From NCBI GenBank assembly GCA_964384205.1, contig CAYLKS010000082.1:1-10861 (forward strand): a DNA stretch of 10,861 bases, given 5' to 3'. The translations under genes and the position numbers were made by a program. The notes under the pieces are model-generated. The model searched no databases and was not told the origin of the DNA. It saw nothing but the letters and a program-made list of their open reading frames with translations. Source of the DNA: CAYLKS01 sp964384205 [NCBI: uncultured bacterium] (GTDB lineage Bacteria > JAGOEH01). Position 1 is the first letter of the stretch; each line of letters begins with the position of its first letter. This document shows positions 5,388-10,861 of the stretch, in pieces.

Positions 5388-6689
5388 ATGGAAGAATGCA
5401 ATTTTTTTGATTTCAATAAAAAAGTCAAAAAATATACAAAAGGAAATATTCAAACTGTCTTTTCTGAGAAATATGGGTATGAAGAGGAACATATAATCCA
5501 TTCAAAAGATGTGTTGCGGATAGGAAAACAAAAATATGATGTATATCACATGCGTCCTTTTCGCAGAGAAGGGGAATTATTAATGAATATCAAAAAATCC
5601 AGCAGGAAAATGGTTTATGGGATGACAGGATGCGGAAAATCATTTCTTTTTAGGGGGATTATAGATAGATTTATTCGTTCAGGAGGATATGTTATCAATC
5701 TTTCTGATGTAAAAGGAGAGATGATATCTTCTCTTAATCCAGTTCAAGAAAAATTCAGATTTAATCTTGCAAGGGGTGATAAACCAACAGGACTTGCTAT
5801 TAGAGAATATTACCCTGCATATCTTAATAAAAGAAAACCGAAGAACAATATTAAATTAATGCAAATACCTTTGAAGGAAATGACATTGGAAGATTTGCAA
5901 ACCTGCATTACAGGTATAAAAATGAGCGACACACAATTAAATTTATTAGAAAAATGTTTGATAGTTGAGCAGGATAAAAAATATCCTTCCATAAGAGGAT
6001 TAATAGATGTTGTAAATAATTCAGATATGTTCTCAGGCACGAAAACCGCATTAATTTTAAGACTGGAAAATCTTGAGGCTTCAGAGGCTGTTGGGGAAAC
6101 TTATGAACCAATGGATATTGCTCAGGACTTTAAAGAAAAATATATGGTTTCTTTGAATTTATCGGGATATGCAGGAACTAAAAACCTGACTTCTTTTTAT
6201 ATTGGATTTTATATAAGAAAATTAATTGAACTGAAGGATTCGGGCAGGATACCAATTTCAAAAAGAGTTTTGGTGGTTCTTGATGAGATGGGTGATTTTT
6301 GCCCTCCAGACAAAGATTTAGTTTCGAGAACTGAAATTGAAGAATTATTTAGAAAAGGCAGAATTTATAATATTTATATAATAGGGGCAACCCAGAAAAT
6401 TAATTTTGTTTCAGATAAGATTTTTGAGCAGTTGGATGGGTGTTTTATGCCAAATATGAGTTATATTGATCTTGAGGATATGAAATATATTATTAAAAAA
6501 AAGATAAGACCTGATTTGTCCCCAAATGCAATCCCACAGGAAGTTCCAAGAATATTGAATAAAAAATTGTGCAAGATAAACAAAGACGGGACAAGAGATT
6601 GGTTTTATGCGGATTTTGTAGGTAGGAAATTTAAGATTTTTACTCCTTATTCCCCTTTATCAGCACATATGGAGGAAAAAGGAACTTGA
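5388..6689 (+). CDS. VirD4/HerA/FtsK-superfamily P-loop ATPase (DNA translocase or packaging motor)
   Basis: 433 aa from ATG 5388 (an in-frame TTG at 5382 is unlikely). Walker A is GMTGCGKS at residues 78-85. Next comes VINLSDVKGEM (102-112), matching the D-x-K-G-E segment after the P-loop in VirD4/TraG and HerA proteins. Walker B is VLVVLDE (294-300), followed by FRKGR (321-325) as a likely arginine-finger region and IIGATQ (331-336), the conserved T-Q sensor before the C-terminal part. This is the order in hexameric DNA pumps used for conjugation, chromosome handling or viral genome packaging. The N-terminus has no membrane helices, unlike classical coupling proteins; the adjacent upstream gene encodes two. 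A conjugative coupling protein and a viral packaging ATPase are both possible; membership of the superfamily is firm. Confidence 0.85.
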   Translation: MEECNFFDFNKKVKKYTKGNIQTVFSEKYGYEEEHIIHSKDVLRIGKQKYDVYHMRPFRREGELLMNIKKSSRKMVYGMTGCGKSFLFRGIIDRFIRSGGYVINLSDVKGEMISSLNPVQEKFRFNLARGDKPTGLAIREYYPAYLNKRKPKNNIKLMQIPLKEMTLEDLQTCITGIKMSDTQLNLLEKCLIVEQDKKYPSIRGLIDVVNNSDMFSGTKTALILRLENLEASEAVGETYEPMDIAQDFKEKYMVSLNLSGYAGTKNLTSFYIGFYIRKLIELKDSGRIPISKRVLVVLDEMGDFCPPDKDLVSRTEIEELFRKGRIYNIYIIGATQKINFVSDKIFEQLDGCFMPNMSYIDLEDMKYIIKKKIRPDLSPNAIPQEVPRILNKKLCKINKDGTRDWFYADFVGRKFKIFTPYSPLSAHMEEKGT

Positions 6690-6691
6690 AA

Positions 6692-7036
6692 ATGAAAAAA
6701 AAGAAGAAAAAAGTATGTTTATATTATGATGAACCTTCAAGCAAGGTTGGAAAATTAGTTAAGCTTAAAGTATGGGAAGAAAAAGGGTGGAAATTAATAA
6801 TTTTGTCAAGAAATGTAGTGGTTAGTAAGATTTGTAAATATAAAGGAGGGCAATATAAGAATTTTAACCCAACTACAAAAAAGAAAGAACTGCTTAAACA
6901 TTGTCCAGAAAAACTCAAACCTCGATATGTTAAGGAAATTGTAGAAGAAGAGGCAGGCAGTATCTCTTTAAAAGATATTCAGAAAATATGTGAGAAAAAA
7001 AAGATTAAAACAAAATTAGTATCCCCTCTTGGTTAG
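6692..7036 (+). CDS. Small basic protein (114 aa), unknown
   Basis: 114 aa, ATG two bases after the ATPase stop (an in-frame TTG at 6686 would overlap it and is less likely). The N-terminus is a run of lysines leading into a strand (VCLYYDE). The middle is beta-rich and basic (GKLVKLKVWEEKGWKLIILS), and the end is helical (SLKDIQKICEKKKIKTK). Four cysteines at 9, 48, 71 and 100 are not spaced as a standard zinc motif. Last plus-strand gene of the cluster; its stop abuts the stop of the convergent gene at 7037. Position suggests an accessory of the ATPase, for example DNA binding through the basic N-terminus, but no family is recognised. Confidence 0.6.
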   Translation: MKKKKKKVCLYYDEPSSKVGKLVKLKVWEEKGWKLIILSRNVVVSKICKYKGGQYKNFNPTTKKKELLKHCPEKLKPRYVKEIVEEEAGSISLKDIQKICEKKKIKTKLVSPLG

Positions 7037-7252
7037 CTATTTCACATGTTTTTTCATATATGATTTTGCATAATTAACCGCTTCAGAAGGTTTGTCAAAT
7101 TCTTTAAATTTATTATTAACAGTATCTGTGTCTTTTTTGTGTTTGCTGATAATTACAATAAATTTATCTGTTTTGATAATTTCTAAAGTTGTTAGTATGT
7201 TTTTTTGCCTATTCATCCAACAATTCTTATTTTTTAGTTTTTTCCAGACCAT
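7037..7252 (-). CDS. Small soluble protein (71 aa), unknown
   Basis: 71 aa from ATG 7252. The start is supported by a TATA-like TTAAATAC about 22-29 bases upstream and by the 24-base block ending at ATGG that is identical to the one before the gene at 9594. After a basic, tryptophan-containing N-terminus come two probable strands (LEIIKTDKFIVIISKHKK) and a C-terminal helix (KPSEAVNYAKSYMKKH), a small alpha/beta shape. The helix resembles the P-x-E-A-x-x-Y-A segments of many small alpha/beta proteins, which is too weak to name a family. Its stop directly abuts the stop of the convergent 114-aa gene. Confidence 0.55.
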   Translation of the reverse strand: MVWKKLKNKNCWMNRQKNILTTLEIIKTDKFIVIISKHKKDTDTVNNKFKEFDKPSEAVNYAKSYMKKHVK

Positions 7253-7281
7253 AATAGATATTCTTTTTTGAGGTATTTAAG
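7249..7281 (-). promoter_or_regulatory. Promoter with 24-base block shared with the gene at 9594
   Basis: On the minus strand CTTAAATACC forms the TATA box, then 20 bases reading CTCAAAAAAGAATATCTATT lead directly into ATGG. Those 20 bases plus ATGG (7249-7272) are identical to 9574-9597 on the plus strand. Since the transcript is probably leaderless, the conserved part is the DNA between TATA and the start, more likely a protein-binding site than an RNA leader. Confidence 0.6.
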
Positions 7282-7289
7282 AGATATTT

Positions 7290-7415
7290 TTAACCAAACA
7301 ATTTTTTCAAACTATCTTTAGGAAATCTTTTGGGTTTCGGGATTTTCCCTTTGAAAACAGTTTCTTCTTTTGTGAATTGCAGTGTGCCCCAAAATTCTTT
7401 ACTGGTTTTTTCCAT
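7290..7415 (-). CDS. Small basic soluble protein (41 aa)
   Basis: A minus-strand frame from ATG 7415 to TAA at 7290-7292: MEKTSKEFWGTLQFTKEETV, then FKGKIPKPKRFPKDSLKKLFG. It is soluble, basic and proline-containing, with no membrane helix. The ATG lies five bases after the stop of the 212-aa membrane protein, so the two are probably one transcript. The composition is protein-like (mixed charged, aromatic and proline residues rather than translated AT spacer), which supports it being real. It could be a short partner or tail of the upstream membrane protein. Function unknown. Confidence 0.55.
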   Translation of the reverse strand: MEKTSKEFWGTLQFTKEETVFKGKIPKPKRFPKDSLKKLFG

Positions 7416-7420
7416 AATTG

Positions 7421-8059
7421 TTAAGTTATGGTAATATTTGAAGAAATACTTTTATTTATTGTATATGTTTGGGATATATTTCCTATACCGTTGCCATAAC
7501 TTGTCTGATTAATCAACCTTTCAATATATCCTTTGTGGTCTAATATATAATGCCCTAAATCAATAAACCCCCCAAATCCAAGATATTCAGGATAATGACC
7601 ATCCATTTGCAACACATATATATTTGTTAACAGTGTAATAAATATTAATACCCAAATTCCAGTTCCTAAGTCCGCAATCTGGTCTCCTTGAGTTTTTCTG
7701 AAAGCCTTTGCTAAACCAATCCATAATAAAAAGAACATATATAATGCAGAAATTATGTTAAACCAGCATATAAGAATATCCCATAAAGAAATATTCCCCA
7801 ATCCTAATTTAGATAGATTATTTGATATTGTGCCTCCAGTATTTAAAGTCATACCACCAACATATCTCGCCAGTGGTTCTAAGCTACCAACACTTACAGA
7901 ATCGTAAACTCCAATTAAAAAACAAATAGTTATTATTAAACCTCCTATTCTTAAAGGAGATTTTAAGAACCAAAATAATATTGTAAAAAAACCTGTTATT
8001 GGATTTTTGATTAAATATCGCCAGATTTTAAAAACAATTGGCGGAATTGTGAAAGACAT
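7421..8059 (-). CDS. Polytopic membrane protein with sequon-rich extracellular C-terminus
   Basis: 212 aa. Helices at about 36-54 (PLRIGGLIITICFLIGVYD), 93-118 and 134-151, plus an amphipathic or re-entrant hydrophobic stretch at 21-33. The loop 119-133 is basic (AKAFRKTQGDQ) and should be inside, which places loop 55-92 and the C-terminal tail (152-212) outside. N-x-S/T sequons agree with this: two in loop 55-92 and four near the C-terminus, none in the inside loop. The middle loop is glycine-rich (GGMTLNTGGT). No family is recognised; an envelope or channel-like component of a surface complex, or a distant VirB6-like inner-membrane protein, are possibilities only. Start ATG 8059 lies at the edge of a 26-base divergent promoter. 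Confidence 0.7.
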   Translation of the reverse strand: MSFTIPPIVFKIWRYLIKNPITGFFTILFWFLKSPLRIGGLIITICFLIGVYDSVSVGSLEPLARYVGGMTLNTGGTISNNLSKLGLGNISLWDILICWFNIISALYMFFLLWIGLAKAFRKTQGDQIADLGTGIWVLIFITLLTNIYVLQMDGHYPEYLGFGGFIDLGHYILDHKGYIERLINQTSYGNGIGNISQTYTINKSISSNITIT

Positions 8060-8085
8060 AATAAATAATAAATAAGTATAATATT
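8060..8085. promoter_or_regulatory. 26-base divergent leaderless promoter
   Basis: The minus-strand ATG (8059) and plus-strand ATG (8086) are only 26 bases apart. The gap is entirely AT with a single G, and with the flanking start codons it runs from CATAATAAATAA to TATAATATTATG, an imperfect inverted repeat. Both TATA-like elements must lie in the same 26 bases, so the two directions probably exclude one another. Same architecture as the promoter at 411-446 but without the ATATTACTATA word. Confidence 0.5.
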
Positions 8086-8424
8086 ATGATCTTCGATTCA
8101 AAAATAATTGCTAAATTCACTACTTTAACAAAAAAACAATTTCTGAGAAAAAAAGAGAAAGATAAAGTTGATATTATTCATGGAGCTTATCTTGCATGCG
8201 AAGAAGCTGATGAAAAAATGGTAAGAAGATTAAAAGCCCTTGAACTTAAATGCAAAAACCATCCAAAAGATAAAAAGAAATTTGAGAAAGAAATCTTAAG
8301 AATTAAAAAAGAAATTAAGGTAATTAGACATGAAGGACAGATTTTGCAGGATTTGTTTGAAGGTCATGTTCTAAAGAATAATACTGTTTTCAAAGATTAT
8401 GCTGATAGATATTTGAGGGATTAA
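8086..8424 (+). CDS. Helical charged protein (112 aa), unknown
   Basis: 112 aa without membrane segments or signal peptide. Nearly all of it is predicted helical and highly charged; residues 37-95 look like a coiled coil (ADEKMVRRLKALELKCK, then KKFEKEILRIKKEIKVIRHE). The N-terminus is basic (LTKKQFLRKKEKDK). Only two cysteines, not paired as a metal site. It diverges from the polytopic membrane protein and precedes two surface proteins. The stop TAA is the first part of the next gene's promoter motif. A cytoplasmic scaffold or regulator are both possible; no family is recognised. Confidence 0.65.
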   Translation: MIFDSKIIAKFTTLTKKQFLRKKEKDKVDIIHGAYLACEEADEKMVRRLKALELKCKNHPKDKKKFEKEILRIKKEIKVIRHEGQILQDLFEGHVLKNNTVFKDYADRYLRD

Positions 8425-8457
8425 TTTTCCTTTTATATCCCAAAATTGTTAATAATT
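8422..8457 (+). promoter_or_regulatory. Leaderless promoter of the cysteine-repeat surface protein
   Basis: TAATTTTCCTTTTATA (8422-8437) contains a TATA-like TTTTATA about 21-27 bases before ATG 8458. The same block with one extra C occurs at 9556-9572 before the next surface-protein gene. In both cases the initial TAA is the stop codon of the preceding gene. The T-rich run could also end the upstream transcript. The match supports ATG 8458 over the in-frame TTG at 8446. Confidence 0.55.
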
Positions 8458-9558
8458 ATGAAACTAAAGAAAAAAAATAATAATTTATTGACAATATTAG
8501 GATTATCTTTGTTATTCTTTATTTTTTTATCAACTCAAACAGAAATTTTTTCAGTAAGTGTTGGTGGTCCTTATGAGCCTGGGGATACAGCCAGAGGGGA
8601 TTTATGGGGTAGTATAAATGTAGTTGATAGTGGAGAAGAATATGGATACCCAATATGCGACGGGGATTCGGTATGGGTTTGTGCTGAAGTAAGAGACCCA
8701 AATGGAAAATTAATTGATGCTGATTGTGTTGGTTCTACAGAATGTTATACTGCTTATCTTCTTGATTGGTCTGTAAGAATACCAGATAATGCTGTGGAAG
8801 GAACTTATCAGGTAAAAGCATATTATTACGCTTTAGGGGTTTATTACAACCCAACAAAATATAATTTTGGTTCAGCTTCATTTAAAGTAAGAACTCTGCC
8901 TTCTTGCGATGTTGGTTCACAATGCGATAAGAAATATATAGAAAAAATTTGTAAAAATGGAGATGTTTATAAGAAATATGGAATTTATAAATATGATTCA
9001 AATTGCGACTGTTATTTTGATAGATATTCAACAGAATTTTATAAAAATTGTGATTATGAATGTTCAAATGGTGTTTGCTTAGATGGTCCAAGTTGTGATG
9101 TTGGAAGTGAATGCAAAAGAGAAGATAATGGATTAATTTGTCGGGACGGTAATGTTTATCAACAATATAAGATATATAATTATAACTCTAATTGTGATTG
9201 TATTTTTAATAATTTTGAAACTTCTTTGGTTGAAAGTTGTTCGATTGGATGCGATAATGGACAATGTATTGCAGAAATTTGCCAGGAAGGACAATCTGAA
9301 TGTTTGGATAACAAAGAATATAAGGTTTGCGAAAATAATGCTTGGATGAATTACGGATTGGTAATTGATAAATGCGGGGTTGAATGTGTGACAGATAATG
9401 ATTGCAACACTAATTTTACTTGCCAAGATTCTATTTGTGTGGAAGGAGATATTCCACCAGAACCAGAGCCACAACAGGAAATTCCTTTGTTGTATATTCT
9501 TTTGGGGATTGTGGTTATTGCTTTTGTTGGGGTTTTGTATTGGGCTTTCAAAAAATAA
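8458..9558 (+). CDS. Surface protein with Ig-like domain, tandem 8-cysteine repeats and C-terminal anchor
   Basis: 366 aa. Signal peptide about 1-32 (lysine-rich start, LLTILGLSLLFFIFL core). Residues 34-146 form a beta-sandwich-like domain with two cysteine pairs and the strand motif VRIPDNAVEGTY, as in bacterial/archaeal Ig-like extracellular domains. Two 58-residue repeats follow, C150-C207 and C213-C270, each with eight cysteines at identical spacing (C-x5-C-x8-C-x17-C-x1-C-x12-C-x3-C-x4-C). A third, diverged cysteine-rich unit spans C275-C327 and lacks the C-x-C. A Pro/Glu stalk (PPEPEPQQ) leads to a transmembrane helix at about 343-363 and a KK end. It is an externally displayed, disulfide-stabilised protein, plausibly an adhesin or virion spike. 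Its promoter resembles that of the next gene, also a surface protein. Confidence 0.8.
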   Translation: MKLKKKNNNLLTILGLSLLFFIFLSTQTEIFSVSVGGPYEPGDTARGDLWGSINVVDSGEEYGYPICDGDSVWVCAEVRDPNGKLIDADCVGSTECYTAYLLDWSVRIPDNAVEGTYQVKAYYYALGVYYNPTKYNFGSASFKVRTLPSCDVGSQCDKKYIEKICKNGDVYKKYGIYKYDSNCDCYFDRYSTEFYKNCDYECSNGVCLDGPSCDVGSECKREDNGLICRDGNVYQQYKIYNYNSNCDCIFNNFETSLVESCSIGCDNGQCIAEICQEGQSECLDNKEYKVCENNAWMNYGLVIDKCGVECVTDNDCNTNFTCQDSICVEGDIPPEPEPQQEIPLLYILLGIVVIAFVGVLYWAFKK

Positions 9559-9597
9559 TTTTCCCTTTTATAACTCAAAAAAGAATATCTATTATGG
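9556..9597 (+). promoter_or_regulatory. Promoter combining both shared motifs of this region
   Basis: TAATTTTCCCTTTTATA (9556-9572) matches the promoter at 8422 with one inserted C and provides the TATA box. It is followed by the 24-base block (9574-9597) identical to the minus-strand promoter of the gene at 7252, ending in ATGG. The ATG at 9594 is about 22-28 bases from the TATA box, so transcription is probably leaderless. Confidence 0.6.
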
Positions 9598-10861
9598 TAA
9601 AAAATAATAAGACTAAACAAATTCTGTTTTTAGGTCTTTTTGTGTTATTGGTGTGGTTTTTAGCTTCTTATATAAGTATATTTTCAGTTTATCAGCAACC
9701 GTTTATGGTTCAATATGCAGGGGCTTTACATACACAATATGCAAGCTGGTGGGATGGTAACAGGTTTAATTCTGATATGACCGTTGAGATTGGAGACTAT
9801 AAATTTGAGACTGTAAAATATGATAAATATTATGTAGATTATGGATGCAAAGGAAATACTTGTAAAGGAACTTTTGACCATAATGATGAATATGGGTGTC
9901 CTATTTATAAAAAAACATTAAGTTATTTCAGTTGTCCTAATCGTGATAATAATTATTATGGGTGTTCTTCGTCTGGATGTAATTATCCGAAATATCTTTA
10001 TTGCAGCGGTGCTTGTTTGTATTGTGCAGGAAGTTGGTCTTATCATCACCCAACAGTTTATTGTGGTGGAAAATTAGCAGGTTGTTCAAATGAACAAGGT
10101 TATATTAACTGGGGTTGTTCTTATTTAATGAATATTTACAAGAATGGTGAATTAATTAAAACAATTGGTTATGATGGTGGTTGCGGTTCTAATTTAACTG
10201 GAAATAGTGAATTTAATTCTGATGATATTGAAGCAGATTTTGGAACTCAAAAATGGTATTATAATAATGAATGCAAATCAATTTTAAATTCATATAAGAT
10301 TAAAGTCCCAGATAATGCTTTTGATATTTCAATCTATTCGCCAGAGGAATATTATATTCAGGGAAAAAATGCAACAGTAAACATAAAGATCATAAACAAT
10401 TGGAAACCTGTAACCACAAGAGTTTCAGCAAATATTTGTCAGCCAACTTTTGGATTACCTCACTGCGAAACATATACAAAAACAGCGGATTTGATTGTTG
10501 GTGAAAATGAATTAAGTTATTCAATTCCAACAAAATATGCTGTGGAAAAACTTGAAATAACACCTTCTGTTGATTTATATTTTGATTTAAACACTTTTAA
10601 TTTAAAGGGTTTGAATATTGATGCAAATAGATTATTAAATAATGATTTGCAATCCTATGGAGGTGTTGTGGGTGGTGGATTGATTAAGATTGAAAAGGCA
10701 AAAACAGATGGTTTTACTTTATATAGTTTAGGTTCTATTTCAGGGGACAAAACTGAAGTTGAAATAAAACCTACAATAAATCCTCCTGTTCAGCCAGGAC
10801 TATGGGATAAAATTAGTTTATATTTTGCATCTATTCTATTATGGATTTCAGGGATTTTTGG
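9594..10861 (+). CDS. Large cysteine-rich secreted surface protein (partial, runs off the window)
   Basis: Open frame from ATG 9594 to the right edge, 422 residues without a stop. Signal peptide or N-terminal anchor at about 9-31 (ILFLGLFVLLVWFLASYISI). Residues 85-227 hold 14 cysteines in a glycine- and tyrosine-rich region (for example YCSGACLYCAG). A beta domain follows around 235-330 with KVPDNAFD, matching IPDNAVE in the preceding surface protein, and two more cysteines (282, 291). A Pro-rich stretch (NPPVQPG, 396-402) precedes a hydrophobic segment starting about 407 (ISLYFASILLWISGIF), which looks like the C-terminal anchor reached at the window edge. Several N-x-S/T sequons are present. 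Probably a paralogue in general design of the protein at 8458 and co-regulated with it through the shared promoter block. Confidence 0.75.
   Translation, partial: MVKNNKTKQILFLGLFVLLVWFLASYISIFSVYQQPFMVQYAGALHTQYASWWDGNRFNSDMTVEIGDYKFETVKYDKYYVDYGCKGNTCKGTFDHNDEYGCPIYKKTLSYFSCPNRDNNYYGCSSSGCNYPKYLYCSGACLYCAGSWSYHHPTVYCGGKLAGCSNEQGYINWGCSYLMNIYKNGELIKTIGYDGGCGSNLTGNSEFNSDDIEADFGTQKWYYNNECKSILNSYKIKVPDNAFDISIYSPEEYYIQGKNATVNIKIINNWKPVTTRVSANICQPTFGLPHCETYTKTADLIVGENELSYSIPTKYAVEKLEITPSVDLYFDLNTFNLKGLNIDANRLLNNDLQSYGGVVGGGLIKIEKAKTDGFTLYSLGSISGDKTEVEIKPTINPPVQPGLWDKISLYFASILLWISGIF

Noticed and set aside
5388-6689. Assignment to a specific conjugation gene (virD4/traG) or a viral packaging gene
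   Set aside because: The motifs define the FtsK/HerA superfamily but cannot separate these families by eye, and diagnostic neighbours are missing.
9133-9620. Minus-strand and other-frame open frames inside the cysteine-repeat gene
   Set aside because: The plus-strand frame has a signal peptide, repeats with conserved cysteine spacing and an anchor; the others are shadows.
1-10861. tRNA, rRNA, insertion sequence, integrase or replication origin
   Set aside because: No clover-leaf GC-rich segment, transposase or recombinase motif, or iteron array other than the 4181 repeats was seen; those repeats could in principle be iterons, but their position just before a start codon favours an operator.

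Overview
The window is strongly AT-rich and reads as archaeal. Most transcription-unit heads have a TATA-like box about 22-28 bases before the ATG and almost no 5' leader. Only one start has a good Shine-Dalgarno sequence (gene at 3170). Genes are packed with gaps of 1-5 bases or short overlaps, and the predicted surface proteins carry many N-x-S/T sequons with C-terminal anchors. This style fits a small-genome archaeon (DPANN-like, Woesearchaeota/Pacearchaeota type) or one of its plasmids, integrated elements or viruses; that placement is inference, since no rRNA or core housekeeping gene is present. The content (ribbon-helix-helix regulator, many tiny membrane proteins, one FtsK/HerA/VirD4-type ATPase, spike-like surface proteins, unrecognised genes) suggests a mobile or accessory region.

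Left part (1-1100): a minus-strand gene fragment ending in half a zinc finger; a minus-strand ribbon-helix-helix (RHH) regulator; and, starting only 28 bases away on the other strand, an operon of very small proteins (35, 71 and 93 aa, perhaps a 15-aa peptide). The two directions share a nearly palindromic promoter.

Centre (1108-7036), all plus strand: a 529-aa sequon-rich surface protein with a C-terminal anchor, two cytoplasmic proteins (the second a coiled coil with a C-terminal zinc ribbon), an iterated 10-bp repeat in front of a possible second RHH protein, a 59-aa two-helix membrane protein, a 216-aa protein with two N-terminal helices, the P-loop ATPase, and a 114-aa protein. The ATPase lacks the N-terminal membrane helices of VirD4 coupling proteins; the gene just before it supplies two, suggesting a split membrane-anchored DNA pump.

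Right part (7037-10861): a minus-strand set (polytopic membrane protein, 41-aa protein, 71-aa protein) diverges from a plus-strand set (helical 112-aa protein, cysteine-repeat surface protein, and a second large cysteine-rich surface protein running off the window). Promoters here are related: the 24 bases ending in ATGG are identical before the genes at 7252 (minus) and 9594 (plus), and the upstream TATA block of 9594 is shared with 8458. 

Taken together, the window resembles a compact element encoding surface or virion glycoproteins, membrane scaffold proteins and a DNA-translocating ATPase: a conjugation-like system, a membrane-vesicle plasmid or a pleomorphic virus. No VirB4, relaxase, replicase, capsid protein or integrase is visible, so the choice cannot be made here.
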